A stretch of 64,000 bases of DNA, from the NCBI RefSeq assembly GCF_027620315.1, contig NZ_JAPNNL010000005.1, positions 28,804 to 92,803 of the forward strand. The letters run 5' to 3'. Below the pieces are notes generated by a model that worked only from the letters and a program-made list of their open reading frames with translations, did no database searches and was not told where the DNA came from. Source of the stretch: Nonomuraea corallina. GTDB lineage: Bacteria > Actinomycetota > Actinomycetes > Streptosporangiales > Streptosporangiaceae. The position numbers and the translations under genes were made by a program. Positions 25,704-33,949 of the stretch are shown in pieces (positions within the stretch are counted from its first letter, which is position 1; each line of letters starts with the position of its first letter).

Positions 25704-25715
25704 AACTCCAGAACT

Positions 25716-26843
25716 TTAAAACAGCTTCTGGTCTTCGGCGTTTTCGCTGTGATCAATATAAGCCTCGTCGACCTCATCGCTGAAATAGTCCAACCAGCGA
25801 TCGATCTCCGAGAGCTTGACCTCTATCTCAGCAATTCGGCGGTGGAGGGCGCCAGGGAAGTCGCTTATAACTTGTGCGACCTGAAGTCCGGACCATCCGA
25901 AAACGTTTCTCAAAAATGCGTGAACGCTCTCGTGTACATTGATTGATACTCCGAGATCCTTCTCAAGGGTTGGGATCCTTTCTGAATTCAGGAGGGAGAT
26001 ATGCCTTGGATTACTGACAACTAGCGCTGCGCGTGGGATTCCTGCAGCAGAGACGGCTCGTGCGAACTGCTCAAGTTCTGCGATGGAGACCGGCTTTCCT
26101 CTAACTTCCACAGACAAGAGGATGTTTCCGTCCGCCTTTACCTGTACGTCTCCGGGGATGTCCCGTGAAGGATCGTTTATTCGCCGAGACACTACTTCGG
26201 CATGTAGCATGTCTAGCCCCGCCGCCACACATGCCTGCAATTTTCTCGGTATGTGGCTGCCTGTGGAAACGTACCTATCTGTCAGATCGATAAGACTCGA
26301 TTCGAGCAGTCTGCTGGAGCCGATGGCACGCTGACTCTTTCTGGCTATCTCTATGCAAACTCGCAGAAATGCACCCAGGGCAAGGCGGGCCTCCATGGCG
26401 GAGTATCCCTCTAGCCGTTCGAGGTTCCTTTTCAAGGCATCGAAATACGGAAGAGCTGAAGCTCTAACTCTTTCTCTCTTTATTTCGTCATAGTGATCGA
26501 ATCGAAAGAAAGGTTGATTGTTAATTGGCTCGCGCCCTGTAAGCCTAAGGCTGAAGTTGAGTTCTACGGACGCCGGCACCAGCACGTTATGGCATAATGT
26601 TCGAGCCGAATAAGAACGCTCGCCCTGCGTTTCCTTGAGGCCCAGTGGGTCAACTTGATCGTCGCAAGCTCGTGCGAGGAGCGCGGTGCCCAGGGCGGGG
26701 GTGAACGTACCCGATGCCTTATCCTCGCGAAGCATTGTCGCAAGGTCGATCCATTCTTGCGGAAGCTCGGTGTCTTCCTCGGCTAGAATGTATGCTTCTT
26801 CTAGTATTCTGCGTGCCCGTGCATGATCGATATGAATACCCAT
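25716..26843 (-). CDS. Putative type II restriction endonuclease (SacI-like family)
   Basis: A 375-residue protein between a C5 methyltransferase and Vsr. LCHNVLVPASVELNFSLRLTGREPINNQPFF and a C-terminal nuclease-like core (DVQVKADGNILLSVEVRGKP, a D...E-x-K-type arrangement) recall the SacI restriction family; that call is from memory of the family, not a search. If right, the site would be GAGCTC. Lower GC than the backbone marks it as acquired cargo. Confidence 0.65.
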   Translation of the reverse strand: MGIHIDHARARRILEEAYILAEEDTELPQEWIDLATMLREDKASGTFTPALGTALLARACDDQVDPLGLKETQGERSYSARTLCHNVLVPASVELNFSLRLTGREPINNQPFFRFDHYDEIKRERVRASALPYFDALKRNLERLEGYSAMEARLALGAFLRVCIEIARKSQRAIGSSRLLESSLIDLTDRYVSTGSHIPRKLQACVAAGLDMLHAEVVSRRINDPSRDIPGDVQVKADGNILLSVEVRGKPVSIAELEQFARAVSAAGIPRAALVVSNPRHISLLNSERIPTLEKDLGVSINVHESVHAFLRNVFGWSGLQVAQVISDFPGALHRRIAEIEVKLSEIDRWLDYFSDEVDEAYIDHSENAEDQKLF

Positions 26844-26860
26844 ATGCAGTACCGCACCTT

Positions 26861-28030
26861 CTAGAAGAGAAGGGTCTCCTGAACCTGTTCAGGCCGGGCG
26901 CCGTCGCCCAGAGGGTCAAGATACCCCATCTGCTCCATGAGCGCGCGGATGACAACCTTCCCTAGCTCAACGGGCACAGCATTGCCGATCTGACGTTGAA
27001 CTTCTCTGCGGTCGCCGATGAACTCGAACTCGTCGGGGAACGTCATGATGCGCTTGAGCTCAGGCACGCGGAGTCGACGTGCACGCATCTCGCCGTCGGC
27101 GTTGGGGACGTTTTCCCAATGGAAGGGGCCTACCCACGGTCCCGGCTGAGCCTGAACCGTCGTGGAGGGTCGATCAGGATCTAGCCGGAGCAGAAACGTC
27201 CAGTACCGGCTTCGCCACTTGAACACGGGGCGGCCACCATACCGGTCCGTGTGCCACAGGTAGTTTTGCCCAGGAGGGACCTCGGCTGCCAATTCGCCAA
27301 ATGTTCCATCAGCGATCTCTCCATTTTCTGGAGTTGCCGGGAGGCCATCGAAAACTTCTTTGACGCCTACAAAAGGCAGCTTTGAAGGATCGTATTCCCT
27401 ATCTCTTTCAGACTCTCCGGAATGAGTAATGGGAGGAAAATGGAACGGCTTCCCGTCCCGCCGACCCACGACGAATACTCGCCTTCTCAGCTGCGGAACA
27501 CCGTATTCTGCTGCCAACAGGACCTTGTATTCGACGCTGTATCCAGATTCTCGCAACCCTGTGATAAGCCGCCGTAGCTGTTCCTGGTGAGTTCTATAGG
27601 TCAGGCCCTGTACGTTCTCCAACACGAAAGCTTCTGGTTGGGCCTCGGAAACGACGCGTACGTACTCGTCCAGCAATGAGGCGTTCGGGTCCTGGCTGTT
27701 ACGCTTTTCTTCGATCCAGAAGCCTGACTTGCTGAAGGGTGTACAAGGAGGGCCTCCAACCACGAGAGTTGGCTCCCCCTTGCTTAGGCCAGCAACCTTG
27801 AGGAGATCGGAAGTGCTAACTGTACGAATATCCTCCAGGATGGTCTTAGTGTGCGGAAAGTTGCGCGCCAGCGTTTGCAGCGCTGTCCCGTCGTAATCGG
27901 TCGCAACCCTCACACGAAGCGGCGATCCAGAACCATCGTGGACGAGGGGTGGTTCAGCGCAGCGCTCAACAGCGCAGTCCAAGCCTCCTGCGCCTGCGAA
28001 CAGGCTGATGACTGGAAGTTCATTCGTCAC
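26861..28030 (-). CDS. DNA (cytosine-5) methyltransferase
   Basis: A 389-residue enzyme with the ordered C5-MTase motifs: I FAGAGGLD (8-15), IV GGPPCTPFSKSG with the catalytic Cys (~92-103), VI ENVQG (~138), VIII QLRRRVFVVG (~180), X QIGNAVP (~350). It protects DNA against the adjacent endonuclease and creates the 5mC whose deamination Vsr repairs. First gene of the three-gene operon. Confidence 0.95.
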   Translation of the reverse strand: MTNELPVISLFAGAGGLDCAVERCAEPPLVHDGSGSPLRVRVATDYDGTALQTLARNFPHTKTILEDIRTVSTSDLLKVAGLSKGEPTLVVGGPPCTPFSKSGFWIEEKRNSQDPNASLLDEYVRVVSEAQPEAFVLENVQGLTYRTHQEQLRRLITGLRESGYSVEYKVLLAAEYGVPQLRRRVFVVGRRDGKPFHFPPITHSGESERDREYDPSKLPFVGVKEVFDGLPATPENGEIADGTFGELAAEVPPGQNYLWHTDRYGGRPVFKWRSRYWTFLLRLDPDRPSTTVQAQPGPWVGPFHWENVPNADGEMRARRLRVPELKRIMTFPDEFEFIGDRREVQRQIGNAVPVELGKVVIRALMEQMGYLDPLGDGARPEQVQETLLF

Positions 28031-28134
28031 TGGACCAAGGTAGCGGATGATCGACTGTCGAGCGGTTCACCTAGCGTGACCGATGGCACTCTTACGGTGA
28101 CTGTTATGTCGGCTCTCTACCCTCTCTGGCGCGC

Positions 28135-28217
28135 GGGCGGTGCGGGCCACGACCGGCCGAAGAGCCGCAGCGTGGCCCGTGGCCGCTGGCGCGCGCCGTG
28201 CCGCCGTAGGTGGCGCG
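28135..28217. other. Conserved double-hairpin element, element 2 copy
   Basis: Hairpin I: main stem 28142-28150 with 28172-28180 around the 21-nt loop 28151-28171, which differs from the element 1 loop at one base. Flanking arms partly extend the stem. Hairpin II: 28197-28205 with 28209-28217 around GTA. Stem pairs differ from element 1 but stay paired. The group II intron begins within a few bases of its left-hand end. Confidence 0.7.
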
Positions 28218-28281
28218 GGTTGAGTCGGCATGAGGCGCGGTGTCGGGATTGCTCCCGGTCCGTTTCCTCATGCCGCTCGCC

Positions 28282-28315
28282 GAACCCGCCGTGCGCCTTT
28301 CAACGCAACGGGCTC
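28282..28315 (-). ncRNA. Group II intron domain V
   Basis: A 34-nt hairpin opening GAGCC and closing GGTTC with a GAAA tetraloop-like turn, the length and layout of the catalytic domain V. It lies just downstream of the maturase stop codon, as expected. Confidence 0.88.
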
Positions 28316-28331
28316 TCCACGGTCTCTGCCG

Positions 28332-29846
28332 TCAGGTGGTTTCGGTGACCCAGGGGTTGCCGATCGTGTTGCCTCGGTAGCGGTATCGTGTGATCGGGAT
28401 GGCCGCTGTCCGTTTCAACTCGATTCCGCCTGCCGCGATGGGCCGCCATTGCCCGTTGGGCATGACGTAGCGGCGGCGGACGTCTCCCCATCTCCAGCGG
28501 TGCCGGGTCGTGAGCATTCGGATCAGCCTGCACCAGGTGAAATGGTCCAGGCTGTCGAAGGTGCGCTGGGCCACGGCGTGCTGGAAGTAGGCTGCCCAGC
28601 CGTGGGTGATCTGGTTGATCCTCCGCAGCAGTTTGGCCAGGTCGTGTTGTGACGTTCTGGGCGTCAGAGCACGGACCTTCGCGCGCACGGAGCGGATGGC
28701 CGCGTGTGAGACGAAGGTGTAGACATACCACTGGTTCGTGCCGTGCTTGCGACTCCATTGGAGGCGGAACCCCAAGAAGTCGATCGCCTCGCTGAGGTGT
28801 CTGACCTGGGTCTTGGACGGCGACAACCGTAACCCGAGCCTGGCCAGGACCTCGGCGACCTCCTCACGCAGGGCGTGGACATCATCGCCGGTGCCGTGCA
28901 CGAGGATGACGAAGTCGTCGGCGTAGCGGACGAGTCGCCAGTTCGGCAGGCCTTTGCGGCGGCGGTGCACACGCCGGGCGTGGGTGCTCATCGAGCCGCC
29001 CTGCTGCCAGGGCCGATGGAGATGCTCATCGAGCACCTGCATGGCGATGTTGAACAGCAGGGGCGACAGGATGCCGCCCTGCGGCGTACCGGCGTGAGAC
29101 TTCCGCAAGGAGCCGAGTTCGGTGAGAACTCCTGCCTTGAGGAAGGCCTTGACCAGTGCCAGGACGCGTTTGTCCTTCACCCGCGAACGCACGCGGTCCA
29201 TCAGGGCCACATGGTCGAGGTTGTCGAAGGCCGCTTCGATGTCCGCGTCCAGCACCCAGCGATAGGCCCGGGTGCCGAAGTAGTGGATCTCCGCGATCGC
29301 GTCATGGGCTCGCCGTCGGGGCCGGAACCCGTAGGAGACCGGCAGGAAGTCGGCCTCGAAGATGGGTTCCAGCACCAATTTCACCGCTGCCTGGACGACC
29401 CGGTCTGCCACCGTGGGAATGCCCAGGTGGCGAACCTTGCCGCTACCTCCTGGTTTGGGAATCAGGCGTTCCCGCACCGGCAGCGGGCGGAACGAGCCCG
29501 TCTTGAGCTGGGCTCGCAGGTCGGCCAGGAAGCCGGGGACTCCCACGTGCTCTTCGACATCGGCGACGGTCAGGCCGTCGATGCCGGCAGTGCGGGAGCC
29601 GATGTTGCCCGCGACCCGTTCGAACGCTGCCAGCAGCGTGGCCGGGTCGTGCACGAGGTTGAACAGATCGTCGAACCGGCGGCCGGGATCGGCCACCGCC
29701 CAACGGTGAAGCTTGGCCTGCATCTCCGATACCCGCCGCCGCGGTCCCATCGGGACCGCCTCTGGCCAGGCGCCGCCATTCGGCGGCGCATCTTTCGGCA
29801 TTGCAGCCTCCAATCTCTTCTCGAAACCGCTGCCGCCCTTCGCCAT
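28332..29846 (-). CDS. ltrA: Group II intron reverse transcriptase/maturase
   Basis: A 504-residue protein: reverse transcriptase domain (~55-370) with RYADDFVILVHG carrying the catalytic YADD at about residue 310, GTPQGGILSPLLFNI and FLGFRLQWSRKHG; then a maturase X domain (INQITHGWAAYFQHA). No HNH endonuclease at the C-terminus, so retrohoming would use nicked or replicating DNA. Start ATG 29846. Confidence 0.93.
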   Translation of the reverse strand: MAKGGSGFEKRLEAAMPKDAPPNGGAWPEAVPMGPRRRVSEMQAKLHRWAVADPGRRFDDLFNLVHDPATLLAAFERVAGNIGSRTAGIDGLTVADVEEHVGVPGFLADLRAQLKTGSFRPLPVRERLIPKPGGSGKVRHLGIPTVADRVVQAAVKLVLEPIFEADFLPVSYGFRPRRRAHDAIAEIHYFGTRAYRWVLDADIEAAFDNLDHVALMDRVRSRVKDKRVLALVKAFLKAGVLTELGSLRKSHAGTPQGGILSPLLFNIAMQVLDEHLHRPWQQGGSMSTHARRVHRRRKGLPNWRLVRYADDFVILVHGTGDDVHALREEVAEVLARLGLRLSPSKTQVRHLSEAIDFLGFRLQWSRKHGTNQWYVYTFVSHAAIRSVRAKVRALTPRTSQHDLAKLLRRINQITHGWAAYFQHAVAQRTFDSLDHFTWCRLIRMLTTRHRWRWGDVRRRYVMPNGQWRPIAAGGIELKRTAAIPITRYRYRGNTIGNPWVTETT

Positions 29847-30507
29847 GTGGCCGGCTTTCCCGGCCTCGGACTACTACGGCGGCTCCGCCCCATCCGGCCC
29901 GTTCGACGGTCGGTGCGTCTATCCCGACGTCGGGGCTGGCTGCCCGCGCATCGGGAGATGCGACCGGATGGTTCCCGTGTTCACACCGATTCGCTGGGTG
30001 GAGGAGGAGCCCGGCTCTATCCCAGCGGCATCGCCATGGGTACGCCGCAGACCTTCCCCATGGCCTCCCGGAGCCGTTCAAGGGGCCGACTCCGGAAGTT
30101 CCCGCCGCTCAAGAACACAGCGGGACGCACCGCGCCCGGCCCATATCCACCAGATTTGAGCCGGTCCTACGTGTTGAAGGACGTAATGACGCCGGTTCCT
30201 CGCGTACTCCTTTCCACCTCGCTCGCCGGACCCACACCATCTGGCGGTACTGGCCCGTCCCGGCTTTGTCAGGGCTGCTCTCGCCATCCCCGGCACCACC
30301 CGGTTAGGCTGCCCTCAGCTTCCCCGCCCTGCTGCGACAGGACGAAGGAGAAGGTCTTCCACCTCCTCACGAACCGGTGCGCCGCACGGCGCACCCTTGA
30401 AGACGTAGAGAAAGTTCTCATCCGGCCGAGCGATAGCCTTGTGACCTGCGGGTGGTCAGGCTGTGTTGGCGGCTCCGGCGGGAACTGGTGATGGAGCCTG
30501 TCGCGGA

Positions 30508-30759
30508 CTATGCGTCCCCGGCTTCGGAGCTATCAGGAGGGCTGACGAAGCTGCCCATGCCGCGGACGGTGTAGATGGTGCCCTCTTCACGGAGGGCTCG
30601 CATGGCCTTGTGGGCGGTCATCCGGGCTATGCCGAACTCCTGCATGAGGTCGTTCTCGCTGGGGACGCGTGAGCCTGGGCGGTAGGTGCCGGCCGCGATG
30701 CGATCGCGGATCACCTGGGTGACTTGCTGCCATCTGGGCTGGTCCTCGCGAAACTCCAC
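30508..30759 (-). CDS. Short GntR-type winged-helix regulator
   Basis: An 83-residue protein holding only a GntR DNA-binding domain (WQQVTQVIRDRIAAGTYRPGSRVPSENDLMQEFGIARMTAHKAMRAL ... GMGSFV region). GTG start at 30759. No ligand domain, like the other GntR proteins in these elements. Confidence 0.8.
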   Translation of the reverse strand: MEFREDQPRWQQVTQVIRDRIAAGTYRPGSRVPSENDLMQEFGIARMTAHKAMRALREEGTIYTVRGMGSFVSPPDSSEAGDA

Positions 30760-30943
30760 GCTTTGACTGTAGGAGAGCGTGATCTACCATCGTGCTCCGG
30801 GTGGCTCTCTGGAGCCCTATAGACAACCGTAGGGATGCTGCTTAGGCTGTGCACCCGTGGCACTGGCACAGCCCCAGGGATGCACACCGCTTTCAGTTCC
30901 GGGCGGCGGTCGTCCCTGGGCCAAGAGCAGGGGAGACGAAGCG

Positions 30944-31234
30944 ATGGCCAAGAGCGGCTTCCTCCAGGACGCACATCACAGTCCCCACGTCGCCCGCCCT
31001 CGTCCTGATGCGGAGCTGGTGGACTGGAGCCCACCGGCACACCGCGTTGACCGGGTACGCGTACGCGCCCACACCTGTTGCTGTCGCCGCCCTGCCTTCG
31101 AGTTGTGCGCCGCCGCCGGCCTGTGGTTCGTGCGACGCGTCGCTGACGACGGCGCGATCACCGAAAGCCCATGGACGCCATCATGGGACGCCATGGAGCT
31201 GTGGGAACAGATCCTGCGCGGTCAGGCGTGGTAG
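30944..31234 (+). CDS. Hypothetical AICE protein
   Basis: A 96-residue protein with a Cys-rich patch (HTCCCRRPAFELCAAAGLWFVRR) and an acidic-aromatic tail (WTPSWDAMELWEQIL). A GGGAGACG lies before ATG 30944. Its 3' end overlaps the convergent kinase gene by 13 bp. Unknown function. Confidence 0.5.
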   Translation: MAKSGFLQDAHHSPHVARPRPDAELVDWSPPAHRVDRVRVRAHTCCCRRPAFELCAAAGLWFVRRVADDGAITESPWTPSWDAMELWEQILRGQAW

Positions 31235-31812
31235 ATCCCCACCGGATCGGCCCGGTGGGGAGACGCTGCCGCCTGCTGGTCAGCAAAGATCCATGCCACC
31301 AGTCGAGCCACCTTCGCGGACGTGATCTCGTCGGTCTGGAAGCGGCAGGCGAACAGGCCGTCGTCGTGGGCGTGCAGGTCGGCCAGGGTCTCATCCCATG
31401 CACGCAACCGTTCAGCGGTGTCGTCGTCGCCGCGCTCGCGGGAACGTCGTTCGCACATCTCGCGCGACACCCACAGCAGGACCACCAGCCACCGCCCCGC
31501 GTCCACCAGGCGGCGGACGTCATCGACGGTGCCCATGTGCACGACGGGTACCTGCCCGGCCTCGGTGATCTGCTCGACCTGGTGGCGGTCGACGGCGTAG
31601 GCGTTGCCGTACCGGTGGCTCTCGACGAGCAGCCGCCGAGCGGCGCGCAGTTCGGCGAGGCGCTCGAAGCTGACGAACTCGTACTCGCTGCCACGTGGGA
31701 TGCCGGCCTTGAGCTTGCGCAACAGCACGAACCGGGGGTCCAGCGCTGTCAGGGCAGCGGTGACGGTGCTCTTGCCGCTGGCCGGCGGCCCGTACAGCAC
31801 CACGCCCCTCAT
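31222..31812 (-). CDS. P-loop kinase-like protein
   Basis: A 196-residue small-molecule or nucleotide kinase-like protein: Walker A GPPASGKST (8-16), then FVLLRKLKAGIPRGSEYEFVS resembling guanylate kinase, and a lid region (SREMCERRSRERGDDDTAERLRAWDE). It overlaps the upstream XRE-ATPase gene by four bases. Substrate unknown. Confidence 0.7.
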   Translation of the reverse strand: MRGVVLYGPPASGKSTVTAALTALDPRFVLLRKLKAGIPRGSEYEFVSFERLAELRAARRLLVESHRYGNAYAVDRHQVEQITEAGQVPVVHMGTVDDVRRLVDAGRWLVVLLWVSREMCERRSRERGDDDTAERLRAWDETLADLHAHDDGLFACRFQTDEITSAKVARLVAWIFADQQAAASPHRADPVGIYHA

Positions 31813-32837
31813 GCCAGGATCCGTTTGAGCGTCTCGCGGGTCTGGTCGGCCAGGCTGATCGCGGCTCCGAGCCGGTTGTCAACGGTGATGTGCGCGGTCT
31901 CCGGGCTGGTGTCCGTCTGGAGACCGCTGGTGTACGTCTCCCAGTTCTTCAGCTTCCAGCCGTCTCGGGGCGCTCCGCGGAACTCGATGTACTCGCGCAT
32001 GGACTCGACATCGCAGCGGACCCAGACCACCGCCACATCGATGCCCTTGGCCGCGTACCGGTTCGTGAGCCGGGAGATCCACGCGGGGTCGGCCAGCTCG
32101 GCGATGAACGGCGCGGCGAGGATGGCTGAGGTGCCGACCTTGAGGTTGTCGAACGCTGTCTCCATCAGGCACCGGTACTCCAGCGGTCGGACCTCTCTCA
32201 GGTAGAGCTCGGTGTGCCGGTCGTGCGGGTCGCCGCCGAGGGAGACGAGCAGGCGTTCGACCATGGCGCGGGTGATTGAGTCCTTGTCCAGGAACGCCCA
32301 GCCGGTGATGTCGGACAGGAAGCGGGAGAACTCGGTCTTGCCCGATCCGGCGTAGCCGCCCACGAGAGTCAGGATCGGTTTGGGGCTGCCCTGGCCGTGG
32401 CGTCTTCGCCAGGCGTCCACGACGCGGTTGTGTAGGGCGTTCTGTTCGGCGTTGGCGGGGGCGCCGGAGACTTTGACGAGGGTCTGTTCGATGACCTGGG
32501 CGGCGGCGTTGTCGGCGGCGGGGTCGGAGGGTTGGGGCAAATCCGAGATGGAATTTTCCACTTCGGCTATTTCGCCGGGAAGTGGCAGTCGGAAACCCAG
32601 GGTCGGCTCATTCGCCTGATAGAGCAGGCAATAGGCGCGGCGGTAGTGAGGTCCGGGATATACCGATCCCTGCTCGTGTGCCCAGAGTGTCTGGAAATTG
32701 GCGGCTGGTGCGGACAGGCCGTGCCTGCGGGCGACCTGGCGGAGCTGGTCACCTGCGGCTTCCAAGGTGAGGCCGTGTGCCTCGCGGTGCTGGCGCAGGA
32801 TGATCGGCTGCCATCCGGGGCGGTGAATTGTCTTCAT
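31809..32837 (-). CDS. XRE-type HTH fused to a P-loop ATPase/kinase
   Basis: A 342-residue protein. The N-terminal HTH (~14-75, ILRQHREAHGLTLEAAGDQLRQVA) is fused to a P-loop NTPase with Walker A GGYAGSGKTE (~170) and VAVVWVRCDVESMREYIEFRGAPRD. The domain pair is a nucleotide-sensing regulator candidate. It is cotranscribed with the kinase-like gene, forming a two-kinase module I do not recognise. Confidence 0.65.
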   Translation of the reverse strand: MKTIHRPGWQPIILRQHREAHGLTLEAAGDQLRQVARRHGLSAPAANFQTLWAHEQGSVYPGPHYRRAYCLLYQANEPTLGFRLPLPGEIAEVENSISDLPQPSDPAADNAAAQVIEQTLVKVSGAPANAEQNALHNRVVDAWRRRHGQGSPKPILTLVGGYAGSGKTEFSRFLSDITGWAFLDKDSITRAMVERLLVSLGGDPHDRHTELYLREVRPLEYRCLMETAFDNLKVGTSAILAAPFIAELADPAWISRLTNRYAAKGIDVAVVWVRCDVESMREYIEFRGAPRDGWKLKNWETYTSGLQTDTSPETAHITVDNRLGAAISLADQTRETLKRILA

Positions 32838-33011
32838 CGCATCCTTTTGACGCACTTCGAGGGGCGGGCATGTGTAAGAGCATGTGTAACCGCCGTGCAG
32901 GCAGCAATGCAGAAGCTTAGCTAACGCTCCGTGATACTCAAGAGCGCGAATTCGCGGTGAACTATCGGCATCCCCGCCGGGATAACGACCAGCCAGAAAA
33001 GGGGTGCCGAA

Positions 33012-33188
33012 ATGACCGCAAACAAGGAACTGCTGGACGAGCTTCGGGCGATCCGGTCCGAGATGGAGGAGCTGGCCTGTCGGATCAGCGAGATCGCTTC
33101 GGCTCTCGGAACACGGCCTTCTCAAGGTCGGCGATCCGCTCGCCGAGATCCGCCAGAGCGCCGCGCATCTGGGCGAGCTGCTCCATGA
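33012..33188 (+). CDS. Small coiled-coil ORF
   Basis: A 58-residue ORF: a heptad-like helix (KELLDELRAIRSEMEELACRISEIASAL) then an Arg-rich tail that is antisense to the GntR gene, so the tail may be fortuitous. AAAAGGGG upstream of ATG 33012. Tentative. Confidence 0.35.
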   Translation: MTANKELLDELRAIRSEMEELACRISEIASALGTRPSQGRRSARRDPPERRASGRAAP

Positions 33189-33468
33189 GCTCCGAAGAGC
33201 CGGCCTGCTCGGAGCGGTCGGCCTCCTCGGCTCGGGCCGCGGCGTCCTCGCGGACGAAGACGCCCTTGCCCTGCTGGCCGACGATCAGCCCCTCGGTACG
33301 AAGCACGCTGATGGCCGCCTTGACCACGCTGGCGGACACGTCGTAGCGCTGGCCGAGCTGGGCGGTCGACGGCAGCGCGGCGCCGGGCGCGAGTGAGCCC
33401 GATCTGATCTGCGCGCGCAGGTCGTCGGCTATCTGGAGATAGCCGGGCCGACCGGTCTTTTCGACCAT
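33085..33468 (-). CDS. GntR-type regulator of the transfer operon, element 2
   Basis: A 127-residue homologue of 15218-15586: winged helix (YLQIADDLRAQIRSGSLAPGAALPST ... GLIVGQQGKGVFVRE) and a longer C-terminal coiled coil (SELMEQLAQMRGALADLGERIADLEKAV). ATG 33468 matches the homologue's start. Divergent from the transfer operon. Confidence 0.87.
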   Translation of the reverse strand: MVEKTGRPGYLQIADDLRAQIRSGSLAPGAALPSTAQLGQRYDVSASVVKAAISVLRTEGLIVGQQGKGVFVREDAAARAEEADRSEQAGSSELMEQLAQMRGALADLGERIADLEKAVFREPKRSR

Positions 33469-33548
33469 CCGCCGCCTTCCACGAGGTGCCTGTCTCTCCA
33501 GTTCAGCACAGGCGGCACGACATGCCAACCAAGTCTGCGTGGAAGCCC

Positions 33549-33580
33549 TTGACAACTTGGAATGCTAAGCGTTCTATGTA
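33549..33580 (+). promoter_or_regulatory. Transfer-operon promoter of element 2
   Basis: TTGACA at 33549-33554, with TTCTAT (33572-33577) or TATGTA (33575-33580) as -10. An inverted pair CCAAGT / ACTTGG brackets the -35 box. The operator repeats differ from element 1, so the two GntR proteins may not cross-repress. Confidence 0.5.
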
Positions 33581-33619
33581 TGCAGAGAGTTACTGATCCG
33601 CTACTCGAAGGAACCTGCC

Positions 33620-33949
33620 ATGCGCACCGTCCCCATCCCTGTCGACACGAACAAGCTCACGATCACCTGCGTGAAGGCCCCGCGCCCGCGCGTCCTCAAC
33701 CGCGACACCGGCGAGATCAAGACCGACAAGAACGGCAACACCGTCTACGAGGTCACCGTCTCCGTGGAAGACGAACTCGGCCGGATCGAACTCGTCAAGA
33801 TCGGCATCACTGGCGAACCGCCCATCAAGGCCGGCGACCCCGTCAACGCGGTCGGACTGCTCGGCTACGTCTGGGAGATCGCCGGCCGCTGGGGCATCTC
33901 CTACCGCGCCACCGCCCTCCTCCCGCTGCGGGAGGCCGCCGATGTCTGA
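33620..33949 (+). CDS. SCO3933-like AICE protein
   Basis: A 109-residue protein nearly identical to 15697-16026. First gene of the element 2 transfer operon; overlaps the translocase gene by 8 bp, as in element 1. Confidence 0.85.
   Translation: MRTVPIPVDTNKLTITCVKAPRPRVLNRDTGEIKTDKNGNTVYEVTVSVEDELGRIELVKIGITGEPPIKAGDPVNAVGLLGYVWEIAGRWGISYRATALLPLREAADV

Larger units (their letters stand above)
28221..30394 (-). mobile_element. Group II intron
   Basis: Minus-strand intron of about 2.17 kb. The 5' end reads GTGCG at 30394, the 3' end follows a domain VI stem (28227-28235 with 28266-28274), domain V is at 28282-28315, and the ORF sits between. Flanking sequence on both sides lines up with the uninterrupted region around 11119-11125 of element 1. 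Boundaries are accurate to a few bases. 29847-30394 holds RNA domains, no gene. Confidence 0.85.

Noticed and set aside
28135..28217. Retron non-coding RNA next to the reverse transcriptase
   Set aside because: The RT is a group II maturase with its own domain V and VI; the hairpin also occurs in element 1 without any RT.
28875..30491. 538-codon plus-strand frame opposite the intron maturase
   Set aside because: It mirrors the RT gene and intron domains; the YADD, domain V and intron ends on the minus strand are decisive.
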